DNA of 64,000 nucleotides from Streptomyces albireticuli (GCF_021228125.1 NZ_JAJQQS010000020.1:1-64000), one strand, 5' to 3'. Positions 43,009 to 53,102 are shown, counted from the first letter of the stretch. Notes: generated from the letters alone by a model not told the origin. Made by a program: numbers and translations.

Positions 43009-43917
43009 TCAGGGCTGCTGGTCCACCTGGACGGGCGTGGAGGCCGAGGCGCGGTCGCCCACGCAGAAGGTCAGGGTCATGGGGTCCTTCGACGGCGGGG
43101 CGTTCTTGACGGCCTTCACCGCGACCCAGGCGACGGACGTCGAACCCGCTCCGGACAGCGCCGGATCGACGCCCTGGAAGGTGAGGGCCTGCCCGTGCGA
43201 CCACGGGATCCCGTGGTAGGTCTTCTGGTTCCCGTGCTTGTCCTGGACGGTCAGCAGGTATCCGGGCCCGCCCTCGGCGAAGAACTGGAGCTCCTTCTGC
43301 CAGGGGAGCGCCACATAGACGTCCTGCGCGGAGACCGTCCCGTCGCTCCCGGCCGTCAGGACCACGCCCGGGTAGCCGACCGGATGGGCGTGATCGAGCG
43401 TCACGTCAGGCGGCCCTCCGGGAGCCACGGAGAAGGGGATGTGGTCCACGACGCGGACCGATGTGGACCCCGATGTCCGGTCGCCCACGCAGAAGGTCAG
43501 GTACGTGGCTCCCAGCCGGGCGTTGTCGGAAGCCTTCACCGACAGCCACGCCGTGGACGTCGATCCCTTCCCCGACAGGGCCGGGTCGACGTTCTCGAAG
43601 GTGAGGGCCCGGCCGTCCGACGACAGGATCCCGCGGTAGGTGGTCTGCCCCTTGGCGTTCATTACCGTCAGCAGGTAGTCGTTTCCGCCTTCGGATACGA
43701 ACCGGAGGCCCTTGCCCCGGGGAAGGGCCACGTAGACGTCCTGCGACGGCACCTTGTCCGTGCCCGTCTGCTCCAGGAGCACTCCCGGGTACCCCGTCTC
43801 GCCGGCGGGTGTGAGCACCACCTCGGGCGGTCCTCCCGGGTTCACCGTGAACGGCGCGGTGGCCAGGGCGCCGGCGGGCGGCTGCGGGGCGAGCCCCGTG
43901 GTTTCGACAGCGGTCAT
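43009..43917 (-). CDS. Uncharacterised protein with two tandem beta modules
   Basis: This 302-residue protein is made of two repeats of about 130 residues. Each has the order PGGPPxV, YPGVxL, SQDVYVALP/SAQDVYVALP, YLLTV, ALTFENVDPALSGKGSTS/ALTFQGVDPALSGAGSTS and LTFCVGDR. The same module forms the C-terminus of the 40559-41662 product. It is probably an immunoglobulin-like structural or adhesive domain. There is no signal peptide. The ATG at 43917 follows AAAGGAC. First gene of the minus-strand group. Confidence 0.75.
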   Translation of the reverse strand: MTAVETTGLAPQPPAGALATAPFTVNPGGPPEVVLTPAGETGYPGVLLEQTGTDKVPSQDVYVALPRGKGLRFVSEGGNDYLLTVMNAKGQTTYRGILSSDGRALTFENVDPALSGKGSTSTAWLSVKASDNARLGATYLTFCVGDRTSGSTSVRVVDHIPFSVAPGGPPDVTLDHAHPVGYPGVVLTAGSDGTVSAQDVYVALPWQKELQFFAEGGPGYLLTVQDKHGNQKTYHGIPWSHGQALTFQGVDPALSGAGSTSVAWVAVKAVKNAPPSKDPMTLTFCVGDRASASTPVQVDQQP

Positions 43918-44775
43918 AGCGGTTGTCCTTTCACTCCGGATGCAGGAATGAGGGAATCGATGATGCTCGGCGAAATTCGATGGGACGTGTTCGGCGGTCT
44001 CCCTGGGCGGGGGATTTGCCGGGTATTCGGTTGCGTTCACGAAGCGACCGCCGAACACGAGAGAAACGTACGGTCACCGGAAGGCGGGCGTCAAAGACGG
44101 GAATCGGCAAGGGCCGGTCAATGTGCCAGCTCCTCGGCGTTTCCGCGCCGGGCCGCGCGGTTTACCCGCACCGGCCCTCGAAATGCCCGCTGAGCTGCGG
44201 TGACGAGAGCCTCCGTCGTGAGCGGGCACGTGCGCAACGCGCGTTGACCCCAAGCGGCGTGCGATCTTCCGGTCTTTTCGCCGAGAGGTGAAGCGCCTGG
44301 TCCGGGGCGTGTGCACCACCGTTTACGCATGTCCGGCGCACCTAGGCCGGATACCGTCGGGGTTGTCACTTCGAGTGACTGCCGCCGGGTGTGTCGGGGT
44401 TTTCTGTAAGGAGTTTCCGCCGAATTGATTCCCGGTCGTTTATCAATACCGCCGCGAGGAGACGTGCGTCACCCCTGCGAACTCCTTCCGATTGATTTCC
44501 CGTGAATGTGTGCCGCGTCACTCCATCGGTATTCCGTGAGGTGTCGTCGCAGGTCGCACGGTGTGGCACGGCGCCGTCGGGAGTGGCGCGCCGGTCGGCA
44601 GGCTGATTTTCGGCGGCCGAAACGGACGTTCAGCGGAGCCCTCTATTTTGTTTAGGGTTCATCTATGTCCGGAAGGCGTCGCCGGCCCCTGGCGCATACT
44701 TGTCGGGCATACCCCCGATGTGACTTCATGAGCGGCCGGCGTATCGGCCGCACCTGGGGCGGGAGGGGTTTGTGC
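43918..44775. promoter_or_regulatory. 858-bp divergent control region, no gene
   Basis: This gap separates the minus-strand glycosyltransferase group from the plus-strand RIP operon and is less GC-rich than its surroundings, notably at 44390-44560 and 44630-44665. It contains a small palindrome TCACTTCGAGTGA at 44366-44378 and a TATTTTGTTTAGG stretch near 44644-44657 that could be a promoter for the plus operon. Short frames here show no coding signal, so I call none. Confidence 0.5.
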
Positions 44776-45576
44776 ATGGCCCTGGTACAGGAAGACATCT
44801 TCGACAACGCATTGGACTTCAGTCCGGCGAGTGCCGCGGGGGCGAAACGGGTCAGCGAAATGCTGGTGTTCCTCCGTCAGCGGTACGCGACGTTCACGGC
44901 GGGGCAGGCCGGCGACGCGCGCTTCTTCAGGATCGGTGTCCGGCTGGATGCGGAGCGGACGGTCCAGCTCTACTTCCGGAAGCAGAACCTCTACCTGCGC
45001 GGCTGGACGCGTGACGGCGGCACGGACTTCATGGGCGCCTGGGACGACAAGGAGAGGAAACTCGACGACGCGGGCCGGGTGAGGCTGATCCCCGACGGCA
45101 TGACCCTGCGGAAGGGCTCGGACTTCGTGCAGGCCGAGTACGGAAGCGGCGCGGACAAGGAAACCCTGTCGCGGGAGACGATGGAAGGCCGGCTGGCCAA
45201 GCTCCACGGCTACCTCGGGGACGTGGTCGCGGGCAGGGGCGGCGACACCGCGGGGGCCGAGGCCGCGCTGCACGTGATCGCCCGGATGACGGCGGAGATG
45301 GCACGGTTCGGCCTGTTCGCCAAGGCCTTCACACAGAAGTGGGCGGCGGGGCAGAAGCAGGACTACACCGTCACCGTCCAGCTCCAGTACTCCCCGGGGC
45401 AGTACAAGGACTACACCACTCCGCCTTTCCGGGACGCCATCCTGAAGTGGGCGAAGCTGACGAAGAAGTCGAACAGCGGGACGGACGACCTCAAGATCCT
45501 CGGCAAGGACGTCGTCCAGGTCGAAGCCGAAGCGATCATCGGCGGTGGCGCCAAGTGGCGCCCCGAAGCCGGCTGA
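44776..45576 (+). CDS. Ribosome-inactivating protein (RIP, rRNA N-glycosidase) homolog
   Basis: The 266-residue protein shows the RIP fold pattern of ricin A/Shiga A chains. These enzymes remove one adenine from the sarcin-ricin loop of 28S/23S rRNA. An N-terminal beta region carries NLYLRGW (Y73 aligning with ricin Y80), then AEYGSG (Y122, like Y123). The catalytic helix is MTAEMARFGLF with E174 and R177 (ricin E177/R180), and ILKWAKL has W225 (like W211). No signal peptide is seen, so it is cytoplasmic unless delivered. GGGAGGGG lies 7 nt before this ATG; upstream ATGs at 44665 and 44728 are weaker. The next gene starts 38 nt later. Confidence 0.82.
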   Translation: MALVQEDIFDNALDFSPASAAGAKRVSEMLVFLRQRYATFTAGQAGDARFFRIGVRLDAERTVQLYFRKQNLYLRGWTRDGGTDFMGAWDDKERKLDDAGRVRLIPDGMTLRKGSDFVQAEYGSGADKETLSRETMEGRLAKLHGYLGDVVAGRGGDTAGAEAALHVIARMTAEMARFGLFAKAFTQKWAAGQKQDYTVTVQLQYSPGQYKDYTTPPFRDAILKWAKLTKKSNSGTDDLKILGKDVVQVEAEAIIGGGAKWRPEAG

Positions 45577-45614
45577 TGCCCCACCCCCTCCCTGCCGACA
45601 GAGCGGAGACCGGC

Positions 45615-48600
45615 ATGAACGCACCGCACAGCGGTGGCCAGCCACTCGTTGACCTGGAAGCGTTGCGCGCCCACATCCTCACCCTGGGCTCCCCGCCCAC
45701 CCTGATCTCCATCGACGAGGGGTTACCCGAGTCCTTACGGGACGCGCTCACCGCCTTCCCGCACGGCAGCCTCCAGGGCGCCGCGGGCTCCGGTCCCCCC
45801 GAGATCGACTCCGAGGGCACCCGGCTCACCCTTCCCCTGGTCATCGCCTCGCAGGAGTGGCCCGCCGGCACCACCATGGCCCTCGTCGCGACCGGCGTGA
45901 CCGTGACCGTCACCGCCGAGGGCGCGACGACGCTCCTCCTCGACGCCGTCCACGACAAGACCGACGTGACCGCCACGGTCACCGCCGACGGGCCCGGCCG
46001 CCTCGCCGCCGCCGTACGGCCCGTCCAGCCCGGCGCCTACGCCGGAGCCCTCGAAACCCTCGGCCGCGCCTTCGCCGGCGACGCCGTCTGGGAAGCCACC
46101 GCCGCCGGTCTCCAGGAGTTCGCGCTCTCGCCCGACCAGGTCGCCGGGTTCGACTACCGGCTCGACCGGAAGGACGGGGCGTACACCGCGACGTCCATGG
46201 CCGTCGTCGCCGCCCTCGACCTCAAGGGGACCGGCGGAGCCACCGCCCTCGGCCTCGACATCTCCCTGTGGTTCCCCGACCTGCGCGTCACCGGCCGGCT
46301 GCGCGGCGGCGCCCCCGTCGACGTACGGGAGCTGCTCACCTCCTTCGGCATGCCCGTGGCCGAGGTGCCGGAAGGGCTCGGCAGCGCCGGGCTCAGCTTC
46401 GCGGCCGACCTCGGGGACGCCTACCTCGTCCGGGCGAAGCTCACCGGCTCCTGGGACATCGCGCCCGCGCTGACGCTGCGCGGCATCTCCCTCGACCTGT
46501 CCTACAGCCGCGAAGAGAAGTTCGTGGCCCGCTTCGGCGGGACCGTGGCGATCGGGCGGAACATCAGCATCGACGTCTCCGCCGCCCAGGTCGGCGGCGG
46601 TCAGGGCTGGTCCTTCTACGGCGGGCTCACCGCGGGCACCACCGTCGGCATCGGTGACGTCGTGACCGAGCTCGGCCTCACCGACGTACCGGGCCCCCTC
46701 GAGAGCATGACCCTCACCAGCCTCTGGGTCTCCCACACCACCGGCACCGGGCGCACCGAGTTCGTCTGCCAGGGCGATCTCGCGATCGCGGAGGGCCTCA
46801 CCGCGTCCCTCGGCGTGGCCGTCACCCGGGATTCCAGCGGTACGCGCTACGGAGGCACCCTCGACGTCGACGGATTCCGCTTCGACCTCCTCTTCGACAC
46901 CGCCGCGGGCGGCAAGGACGTCTTCGTCGCCACGTACCGGGCCTCCGGCGACGACCCGCTGCGTATCTCCCTGCGCGACTGGATCGCCGCCCTCTTCCCG
47001 GAAGCCGCGGACGGCGTCCCCGCCGATCTGAGCATCGCCCTCGACGGCGCCAAGTTCGCCCGCGTGAAACCCCCGGGCGGAGCCGCCCGCTTCTGCGTCG
47101 GGGTCGACCTCTCCGCCGCCCTCGACCTCTCCGCCCTCCCGCTCGTCGGCGAACACCTGCCCGCGGCCGGTGACCTGGGGATCGAGAACCTGCAGATCGT
47201 CTACAGCTCCGGCGACTTCGACGCCACCACCACGGCCGCGGTCAACCGCCTCCTCTCCACGGCCGGGGTCGGCCCGCTGCCCGCCGTCGGACTCAAGCCG
47301 GGGCCCGCCGCCCGCGCCGATCTGCGGCTGGGCCCGGCCGTCCTGGAGCTGTCCGCCGGCGTGTCCGCCCCGACGTCCCCGGGGAAGCCGCCCACCCGCG
47401 AGCTCCCCACCGCCGGCACGGACGGCGGCCTGCCCGCCGTGGTCTCCGCCGCGCCACCGCCCGCCGACCGCGGCGGCCTCTGGGTCGACGTGGGCCGCGC
47501 CTTCGGGCCCGTACAGATCCAGCGCATCGGGCTCTCCTACGACCACGGCAAGCTGTGGTTCATGTTCGACGGCTCCCTGGGCGCCGCCGGGCTCGACATC
47601 GCCGTGCAAGGGCTCGGCCTCGGCTTCGACCTCGGCGGCGACCCCCTGCTGCCGGAGCCCCGGCTCGACGGGCTGCTGGTCTCCTTCGAGCGGCCGCCGC
47701 TCCGGGTCGGCGGCGGGCTGATCACCCGCCGGCAGCCGGGCTACGACCTGATGGTGCAGGGCCAGCTCGCCATCGAGATGCCGACCTTCGGCGTCACCGC
47801 CGTCGGCGCCTACCAGCGCAAGACGGGCGGCGCGACGTCGATGTTCGTCTTCGGCCGGGCCACCGCCGCCTTCGGCGGCCCGCCGCCGTTCCGGGTGACC
47901 GGCGTGGCACTGGGCTTCGGCTACAACAGCTCGGTGCGCGTCCCCGCCCAGGACGAGGTCAGCACGTTCCCCTTCGTGGCCGGGCTCGACGGCGACCTGC
48001 CCGAGGACCCGATGCAGGCGCTCGCCCGGCTCACCGACGGGTCACCGCCCTGGGTCTCCGCCCGCGAGGGACAGATCTGGCTGGCCGGCGGGCTGGACTT
48101 CACGTCCTTCGAGTTCCTCCGCGCCCGGGTGCTGCTCCTCCTGGAGGCCGGCAACGACCTCACCATCGCCCTCCTGGGCCACGCCGTGGCGAGCTTCCCC
48201 AAGACCGGCAGGGCGTACGCCCGCATCGGCGTCGACCTGCGCGTGGTCTTCCAGTCGGCGCGCGGCGAACTCGCCGCCTCCGCACAGCTCGTCGACTCCT
48301 ACGTCATCGACCCCTCGTGCGTCCTCACCGGCGGCTTCGCCTTCTCCTCGTGGTTCTCCCCGAGCCCGTACGCCGGTGACTTCGTCCTCACCGTCGGCGG
48401 CTACCACCCCGACTACAAACCGCAGAAACACTTCCCGGTCGTCCCCCGCCTCGGCTTCACCTGGTCCGTGGGCTCGGCCGTCTCCATCACCGGCGCCGCC
48501 TACTTCGCGCTGACCCCCAACGCCGTCATGGCCGGCGGCCTGCTCGACGTGCGCTACAACGCGGGCATCGTCGAGGCGTGGCTGACCGCGAAGGCCGACA

Positions 48601-50732
48601 TCCTCATCCAGTGGGCGCCCCTGCACTTCCGGGCGGGCATCTCCGTCCGCGTCGGCGCCAAGGTCAAGCTGCTGTTCACGATCAGCGGCGAACTGGGCGC
48701 CTCGCTCGACCTCTGGGGCCCGCCCACCGGCGGCACGGTCACCGCGAAGTTCGTCTTCATCACCGTCACCGTGCGGTTCGGCGCCTCCCTGGCGGGCCCG
48801 CCGCCCCTGACCTGGAGTGAATTCCGCACCCAGCTCCTGCCGCCCGAGAAGCCGCTCACCGCCCACCCCCTCACCGGCCTGCTGACCGACTCCGACGCCG
48901 ACCCCGAGCTGCGGGCCGCACGCGTCGAGGCCGGTGAGGAACCCTGGCTCGCCGACCCCTCAGGCTTCTCCTTCGCCGTCTCCACCGTCGTCCCCACGGC
49001 ACGGGCGCGGTTCAACGAGCGCGAACCGGTCGGCCAGGGGACCGTCGACATCCGCCCCATGGGCGAGAAGGACATCGACGGCCTCCTGCACGTCACCGTC
49101 GCCTTCAGCGACACCCGGCGCGGACAGCGCGCGGAATGGCGCGCCGTGCCCGGCGAGGAGCTCTGGCGGGTCGAGGCCCAGCGCGGGAACGTGCCGTTCT
49201 CCCTCTGGGGCGACCCGGACGTCCCACAGAAGGACTCCCTCGGCCAGACGCCCCTGCTCGACCACGTCACCGGACTGCGCGTCACCGTGCCCGGCCCCAA
49301 GACCGTCGGCCAGGACCTCGGCCCCATCGCCGAGAGCGACCTCGCCCAGGAGTGGCTCGGCCCCGACGTCATGCTGCCCCTCGACCCCGCCGCCGTGCCC
49401 GGCGGCTCCCCCGTGCACCTGGCCGAGCCGGCCGGGGCGGGCGTCGGCGTCCTCGCCGACGAGCTCGCCACGCTCTCCGCCGGCACCGCCCGCACCCGGA
49501 TGCACAGCGCCCTCGCCGGTCTGCTGCCCGGCATCCCGCTGCCCAACGGCACCGTGAGCGCGTACGCCGACGGGGCCCGCGCCCTCGGCCTCGACGCCGA
49601 CCCGCTGCTGCTCACCGAGGACCCGGCACCGCCGCACCCCGACCCCGTCCTCCTCGTCCTCGACGACACCACCGGGCAGATCCTCACCGTCGACCCGCTC
49701 ACCACGGCCGTCATCGGCCGGGTCCCGGTCGGCCGCCCCGGCCCGTACCTCGCCGTCACCTCCGCGGACGGCGCGAGCCTCTACGCGACCGGCCCCGACG
49801 GACAGGAGATCGCCGTCATCGACACCGTCGCCCAGCGGGCGAGGCCGCCGCGCGGCGGCATCACCCTCGGCGGCCGGCCCACCGTCCTCGCGGTCCGGCG
49901 CGACGCCACCCGGGCGGTCGTCGCCTGCCCGGCGCCCTTTGCCGCGGCCTCCGTCGACCTCACCGGGGACACCCCACCGGTGCACACCCGCGTCGACCAC
50001 CAGGACGTACGCAACTTCGGCGGCATCGCCGTCGACGTCGAGGCGGGGCGCCTTTACGTCAACGCCAACGACGCCAGCAGCACCGTCACCTACGACACGG
50101 CGTCCGGCGAACTCCGGGGCAAGGTCTGGGGACCCGCGACACCCACCTTCGTCACCCCGGGCGAACCGGGCCGGGTGTACGTCTACGGGGCCGCCGCCGG
50201 CAGCAACGGCCAGGTGCAGGTGATGCCGGTGCCGACCAGCGGTGCCACATACACGCCGTACAACTTCACCGCGAGCGGCACGGCGCTGGCCATGCTGACC
50301 ACCTCCGCCCGGCGGGCCGTCGTCCTGCGCGCCGTGGGCGACACCGGTCATGTCGTCACCCTCTACGAGCGGCAGGGCTCCCCGCCCGTCACCGTCATGG
50401 AGTCCGAGGTCGCCCTGGGCGCGGCCCCGCTCGGCCTCGCCCTGGACCCCCGCGACCGGGCCTGGGTGCGGCACGCGGCCGCCGTGTCCGTCGTGGCCGG
50501 CGGCGCGCTGCTCGCCGAACTCCCCCTCGGCGCCGCGCCGCTGTCCCTCACCTTCACCCCCGACGCCGGCCGGGCGTTCATCGCCTGCGACGACGCGACC
50601 GTCGCCGTCGTCGACCTCGGCGCCGACGGGCCGGCCCTCACCGGGCGCTGGCAGCTGCCGCCCGGCACCCTCGCCTCCGCCGCCCTGTTCACCACCTTCT
50701 CCGCCACCGCCTCGGAAGGGGCCGCACGATGA
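45615..50732 (+). CDS. Giant DUF6603-type protein with C-terminal beta-propeller
   Basis: The protein has 1705 residues. Residues 1-700 are repeated beta-rich segments. About 720-1080 match the DUF6603 pattern (FTSFEFLRARVLLLLEAGND, GDFVLTVGGYHPDYKPQKHF, WSVGSAVSITGAAYFALTPN). About 1330-1700 look like a YncE/NHL-type propeller (GQILTVDPLTTAVIGRVPVG, GGIAVDVEAGRLYVNAND). There is no signal peptide or membrane helix. Codons 37 and 41 are TTA (45723, 45735), pointing to bldA control. GGAG precedes this ATG; an in-frame ATG at 45576 overlapping the RIP stop is an alternative. The stop overlaps the next start (ATGA). Confidence 0.8.
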   Translation: MNAPHSGGQPLVDLEALRAHILTLGSPPTLISIDEGLPESLRDALTAFPHGSLQGAAGSGPPEIDSEGTRLTLPLVIASQEWPAGTTMALVATGVTVTVTAEGATTLLLDAVHDKTDVTATVTADGPGRLAAAVRPVQPGAYAGALETLGRAFAGDAVWEATAAGLQEFALSPDQVAGFDYRLDRKDGAYTATSMAVVAALDLKGTGGATALGLDISLWFPDLRVTGRLRGGAPVDVRELLTSFGMPVAEVPEGLGSAGLSFAADLGDAYLVRAKLTGSWDIAPALTLRGISLDLSYSREEKFVARFGGTVAIGRNISIDVSAAQVGGGQGWSFYGGLTAGTTVGIGDVVTELGLTDVPGPLESMTLTSLWVSHTTGTGRTEFVCQGDLAIAEGLTASLGVAVTRDSSGTRYGGTLDVDGFRFDLLFDTAAGGKDVFVATYRASGDDPLRISLRDWIAALFPEAADGVPADLSIALDGAKFARVKPPGGAARFCVGVDLSAALDLSALPLVGEHLPAAGDLGIENLQIVYSSGDFDATTTAAVNRLLSTAGVGPLPAVGLKPGPAARADLRLGPAVLELSAGVSAPTSPGKPPTRELPTAGTDGGLPAVVSAAPPPADRGGLWVDVGRAFGPVQIQRIGLSYDHGKLWFMFDGSLGAAGLDIAVQGLGLGFDLGGDPLLPEPRLDGLLVSFERPPLRVGGGLITRRQPGYDLMVQGQLAIEMPTFGVTAVGAYQRKTGGATSMFVFGRATAAFGGPPPFRVTGVALGFGYNSSVRVPAQDEVSTFPFVAGLDGDLPEDPMQALARLTDGSPPWVSAREGQIWLAGGLDFTSFEFLRARVLLLLEAGNDLTIALLGHAVASFPKTGRAYARIGVDLRVVFQSARGELAASAQLVDSYVIDPSCVLTGGFAFSSWFSPSPYAGDFVLTVGGYHPDYKPQKHFPVVPRLGFTWSVGSAVSITGAAYFALTPNAVMAGGLLDVRYNAGIVEAWLTAKADILIQWAPLHFRAGISVRVGAKVKLLFTISGELGASLDLWGPPTGGTVTAKFVFITVTVRFGASLAGPPPLTWSEFRTQLLPPEKPLTAHPLTGLLTDSDADPELRAARVEAGEEPWLADPSGFSFAVSTVVPTARARFNEREPVGQGTVDIRPMGEKDIDGLLHVTVAFSDTRRGQRAEWRAVPGEELWRVEAQRGNVPFSLWGDPDVPQKDSLGQTPLLDHVTGLRVTVPGPKTVGQDLGPIAESDLAQEWLGPDVMLPLDPAAVPGGSPVHLAEPAGAGVGVLADELATLSAGTARTRMHSALAGLLPGIPLPNGTVSAYADGARALGLDADPLLLTEDPAPPHPDPVLLVLDDTTGQILTVDPLTTAVIGRVPVGRPGPYLAVTSADGASLYATGPDGQEIAVIDTVAQRARPPRGGITLGGRPTVLAVRRDATRAVVACPAPFAAASVDLTGDTPPVHTRVDHQDVRNFGGIAVDVEAGRLYVNANDASSTVTYDTASGELRGKVWGPATPTFVTPGEPGRVYVYGAAAGSNGQVQVMPVPTSGATYTPYNFTASGTALAMLTTSARRAVVLRAVGDTGHVVTLYERQGSPPVTVMESEVALGAAPLGLALDPRDRAWVRHAAAVSVVAGGALLAELPLGAAPLSLTFTPDAGRAFIACDDATVAVVDLGADGPALTGRWQLPPGTLASAALFTTFSATASEGAAR

Positions 50733-53068
50733 CGGACCAGCTCGACGCCCCCGTCCGGACCGCCGACCCGGGCTTCGTCCTGCACTTCCGGGACAACCGC
50801 GAACCCGCCATCGACGCCGGAATGTACCGCGTCCACGCCGAGCAGACCCTGCCCGGCGTGGACACCGGCGACTACCTCACGCCCGTCGAGGAGACCTTCG
50901 AGGTCCGGGCCCCGCAGTTCGCGCTCGCCGACGACCAGGTGCACGCCGTCAACCCCGCGCCCGGCACCCACGCCGACCACTCCAAGACCCTCGCCCACCT
51001 CACCCTGGCCAACCCGCTGCTGCCCTGGATGCGCCGCCTGGACGAACCCGGCGTCCGGGAGGCCGCGCCCGCCGAACCCTGGCTCGCCCTGCTGGTGTTC
51101 GCCGAGGGCGAGCTACCCGCCGACCCCCGGTCCGACGCCCTGACCGTGACCCGGACCGCCGAGGAACTCCTCACCGCCGAGGGCGTACGGCACCCCCGCA
51201 TCGCCCCCTCGCAGATCGAGGGCGACCCGACCGCACCGTGCCGGACCGTGGACATCCCCGGCGACGTCTTCGCCACCGTCGTGCCCCGCACCGAGGAGCT
51301 CCGGCACCTCCTGCACGTCCGCGACGTCACCACCGACACCGGCCTGCGCGGCGAACAGCTCGCCGAGGGCGCGTACGCCGTCGTCGTCTCCTCCCGGCTG
51401 CCCGACCGGGCCGTCCAGGCGCGGTACGCCGCCCACCTCGTCGCCCTGGAGGGCTGCCGGTCGATCCTCGCCGACGCCGACGCGGGCCGGCTCACCCACG
51501 ACGTCACCGTCCGCCTCGCCGCGCTGCGCAGCTGGTCCTTCACCAGCGACCCGGCCCCCGGCGGCGGATTCGCCGGCCGGGTGCGCCACTTCCTCTTCGA
51601 CGCGACCGGCGCGGAGCGCGACCTGCTGCTGCGCCTGCCCGAGCCCCCGGCCGGCGACGGCTCCGACGAGGCCCGCGCGACCGCCCTCGCCCGACTGGCC
51701 TCCGGCCGGGTGCCGCTGCCCCACCGGCTGGAGACCGGCGAGGACACCTACGCCTGGTACCGGGGGCCGCTCACCGCCGAACCCGCCCAGAAGCTCCCCG
51801 ACACCCCGGAACCCGGCTGGACCAGCGCCGCACAGCTCATGGTCTACGAGCGGGCCTGGGGACTCTTCGACGCGGGCTGGGGCGCGGCCTGGACGCTCGG
51901 CCGGGCCCTCGCGCTCGCCGACGCCGACTTCGCCGCGACCCTGTCCGCCTGGCACGCCAAGGCCCGCGCCCGCGCGGCCGCCCTGGCCCAGCGGCTCGCC
52001 GCGCCCGGCCTCGGCGCCCCGGCCTCGGCGCGCGACACCGCCGCCTTCCACGCCCGGGCCCTGGGCCCGCGCCCCTTCGGCAGCCTGCTGGAGGAGCTCG
52101 CGGCCGACGGAACCGCCGCCCGCCTCCTGCGCGCGGCCACCCACCCCGCCGTCGCCCGGCCCCTCCCACCACCCCCCGACCCCGCCCGGCACGTCCCGAC
52201 CGCCGGGCGCCGGGGCGCGGGCCGGGCCGCCCGTACCGCCGCCCTCCTCGCGGACCCGCCCACCGCGCTGCGCATCGCGCTCGCCGGCCACCTCGCCGAG
52301 GACGCCGAACCGGTCACCGCCTGGCTCCGCGAGCTGCGCCTGCTGCGCAACCTCCCCTTCCCCGCCCTCGTCCCCGACGAGAGCGCCCTGCCCGCCGAGT
52401 CCCTGCGCGTGTTCTACGTCGACCCCGGCTGGCTCACCGCCCTCGTCTCCGGCGCCGCCGGCATCGCGATCACCGGTGAACTCGACACCGCCGTCGCCCG
52501 GATCGCCGCCCCCTGGGCGCGCGGCGACGAGGCCGTCACCCCGCGCGCCGGCGTCCTCATCCGCTCCGCGCTCGTCCGGGAGTGCCCCGGCCTCCTCGTC
52601 CGCCCCTACGAGGGCCACGGCGCCGGCCGGAAGCCCATCGCCGTGCTGCGCCAGGACACCCTCGGTCCCGACGTGCTCCTCGTCCTGTTCGAGCGGGTGC
52701 CCGACGAGATCGAGCTGGCCGAACCCCCGGAGGGGCTCTCCTTCGGCATCGACACCGACCGGGAGGGCCGCCGCACGATCAACCTGCGGCGCGTCGACGC
52801 CCCCGTCGCCCGGGAGATCACCGACGAGGCGTTCCCGAACCCCCCGGGCCCCGACGGGCTCGACGCCCACCTGCGCCCCGACCCGGCCGGCCGCCCCGCC
52901 GTCCTCGACCTGCGGCCCTCCGCCGAGGCCGGGCTGCTGCGCGCGCTCGGCGCCCGGCTGACCGCCCTCGGCCAGCAGGCCGCCGCGGACTTCGGCCCCG
53001 CCGGGCTCGCCACGCAGCTCGTCAACGCGCCCCTCCGCCAGCTCATCACCCGCGAGCCGGCCCGATGA
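50729..53068 (+). CDS. Uncharacterised 779-residue protein of the RIP/DUF6603 operon
   Basis: This protein is not recognised. It has no signal peptide and no clear membrane helix. N-terminal stretches are MYRVHAEQTLPG, QVHAVNPAPGTHADH and LTLANPLLPWMRRL; a helical, Ala/Arg-rich middle spans about 360-540; the C-terminus has VLIRSALVRECPGLLVRPYEG and PEGLSFGIDTDREGRRTINL. It reads like a structural or assembly component. The ATG overlaps the stop of the DUF6603 gene, and the next gene begins 34 nt downstream, so all belong to one operon. Confidence 0.75.
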   Translation: MTDQLDAPVRTADPGFVLHFRDNREPAIDAGMYRVHAEQTLPGVDTGDYLTPVEETFEVRAPQFALADDQVHAVNPAPGTHADHSKTLAHLTLANPLLPWMRRLDEPGVREAAPAEPWLALLVFAEGELPADPRSDALTVTRTAEELLTAEGVRHPRIAPSQIEGDPTAPCRTVDIPGDVFATVVPRTEELRHLLHVRDVTTDTGLRGEQLAEGAYAVVVSSRLPDRAVQARYAAHLVALEGCRSILADADAGRLTHDVTVRLAALRSWSFTSDPAPGGGFAGRVRHFLFDATGAERDLLLRLPEPPAGDGSDEARATALARLASGRVPLPHRLETGEDTYAWYRGPLTAEPAQKLPDTPEPGWTSAAQLMVYERAWGLFDAGWGAAWTLGRALALADADFAATLSAWHAKARARAAALAQRLAAPGLGAPASARDTAAFHARALGPRPFGSLLEELAADGTAARLLRAATHPAVARPLPPPPDPARHVPTAGRRGAGRAARTAALLADPPTALRIALAGHLAEDAEPVTAWLRELRLLRNLPFPALVPDESALPAESLRVFYVDPGWLTALVSGAAGIAITGELDTAVARIAAPWARGDEAVTPRAGVLIRSALVRECPGLLVRPYEGHGAGRKPIAVLRQDTLGPDVLLVLFERVPDEIELAEPPEGLSFGIDTDREGRRTINLRRVDAPVAREITDEAFPNPPGPDGLDAHLRPDPAGRPAVLDLRPSAEAGLLRALGARLTALGQQAAADFGPAGLATQLVNAPLRQLITREPAR

Positions 53069-53102
53069 CCGCACACCCTCCACGGAAAGGCAGGAAGGCG
53101 CA

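Noticed and set aside
44366..44569. 67-codon minus-strand frame in the less GC-rich gap before the RIP gene
   Set aside because: No ribosome-binding site, no family resemblance and no codon-position bias; treated as part of the control region.
45735..47609. 624-codon minus-strand open frame across the DUF6603 gene
   Set aside because: Composition is Gly/Glu/Asp-biased shadow of the sense gene, with no motif or ribosome-binding site.
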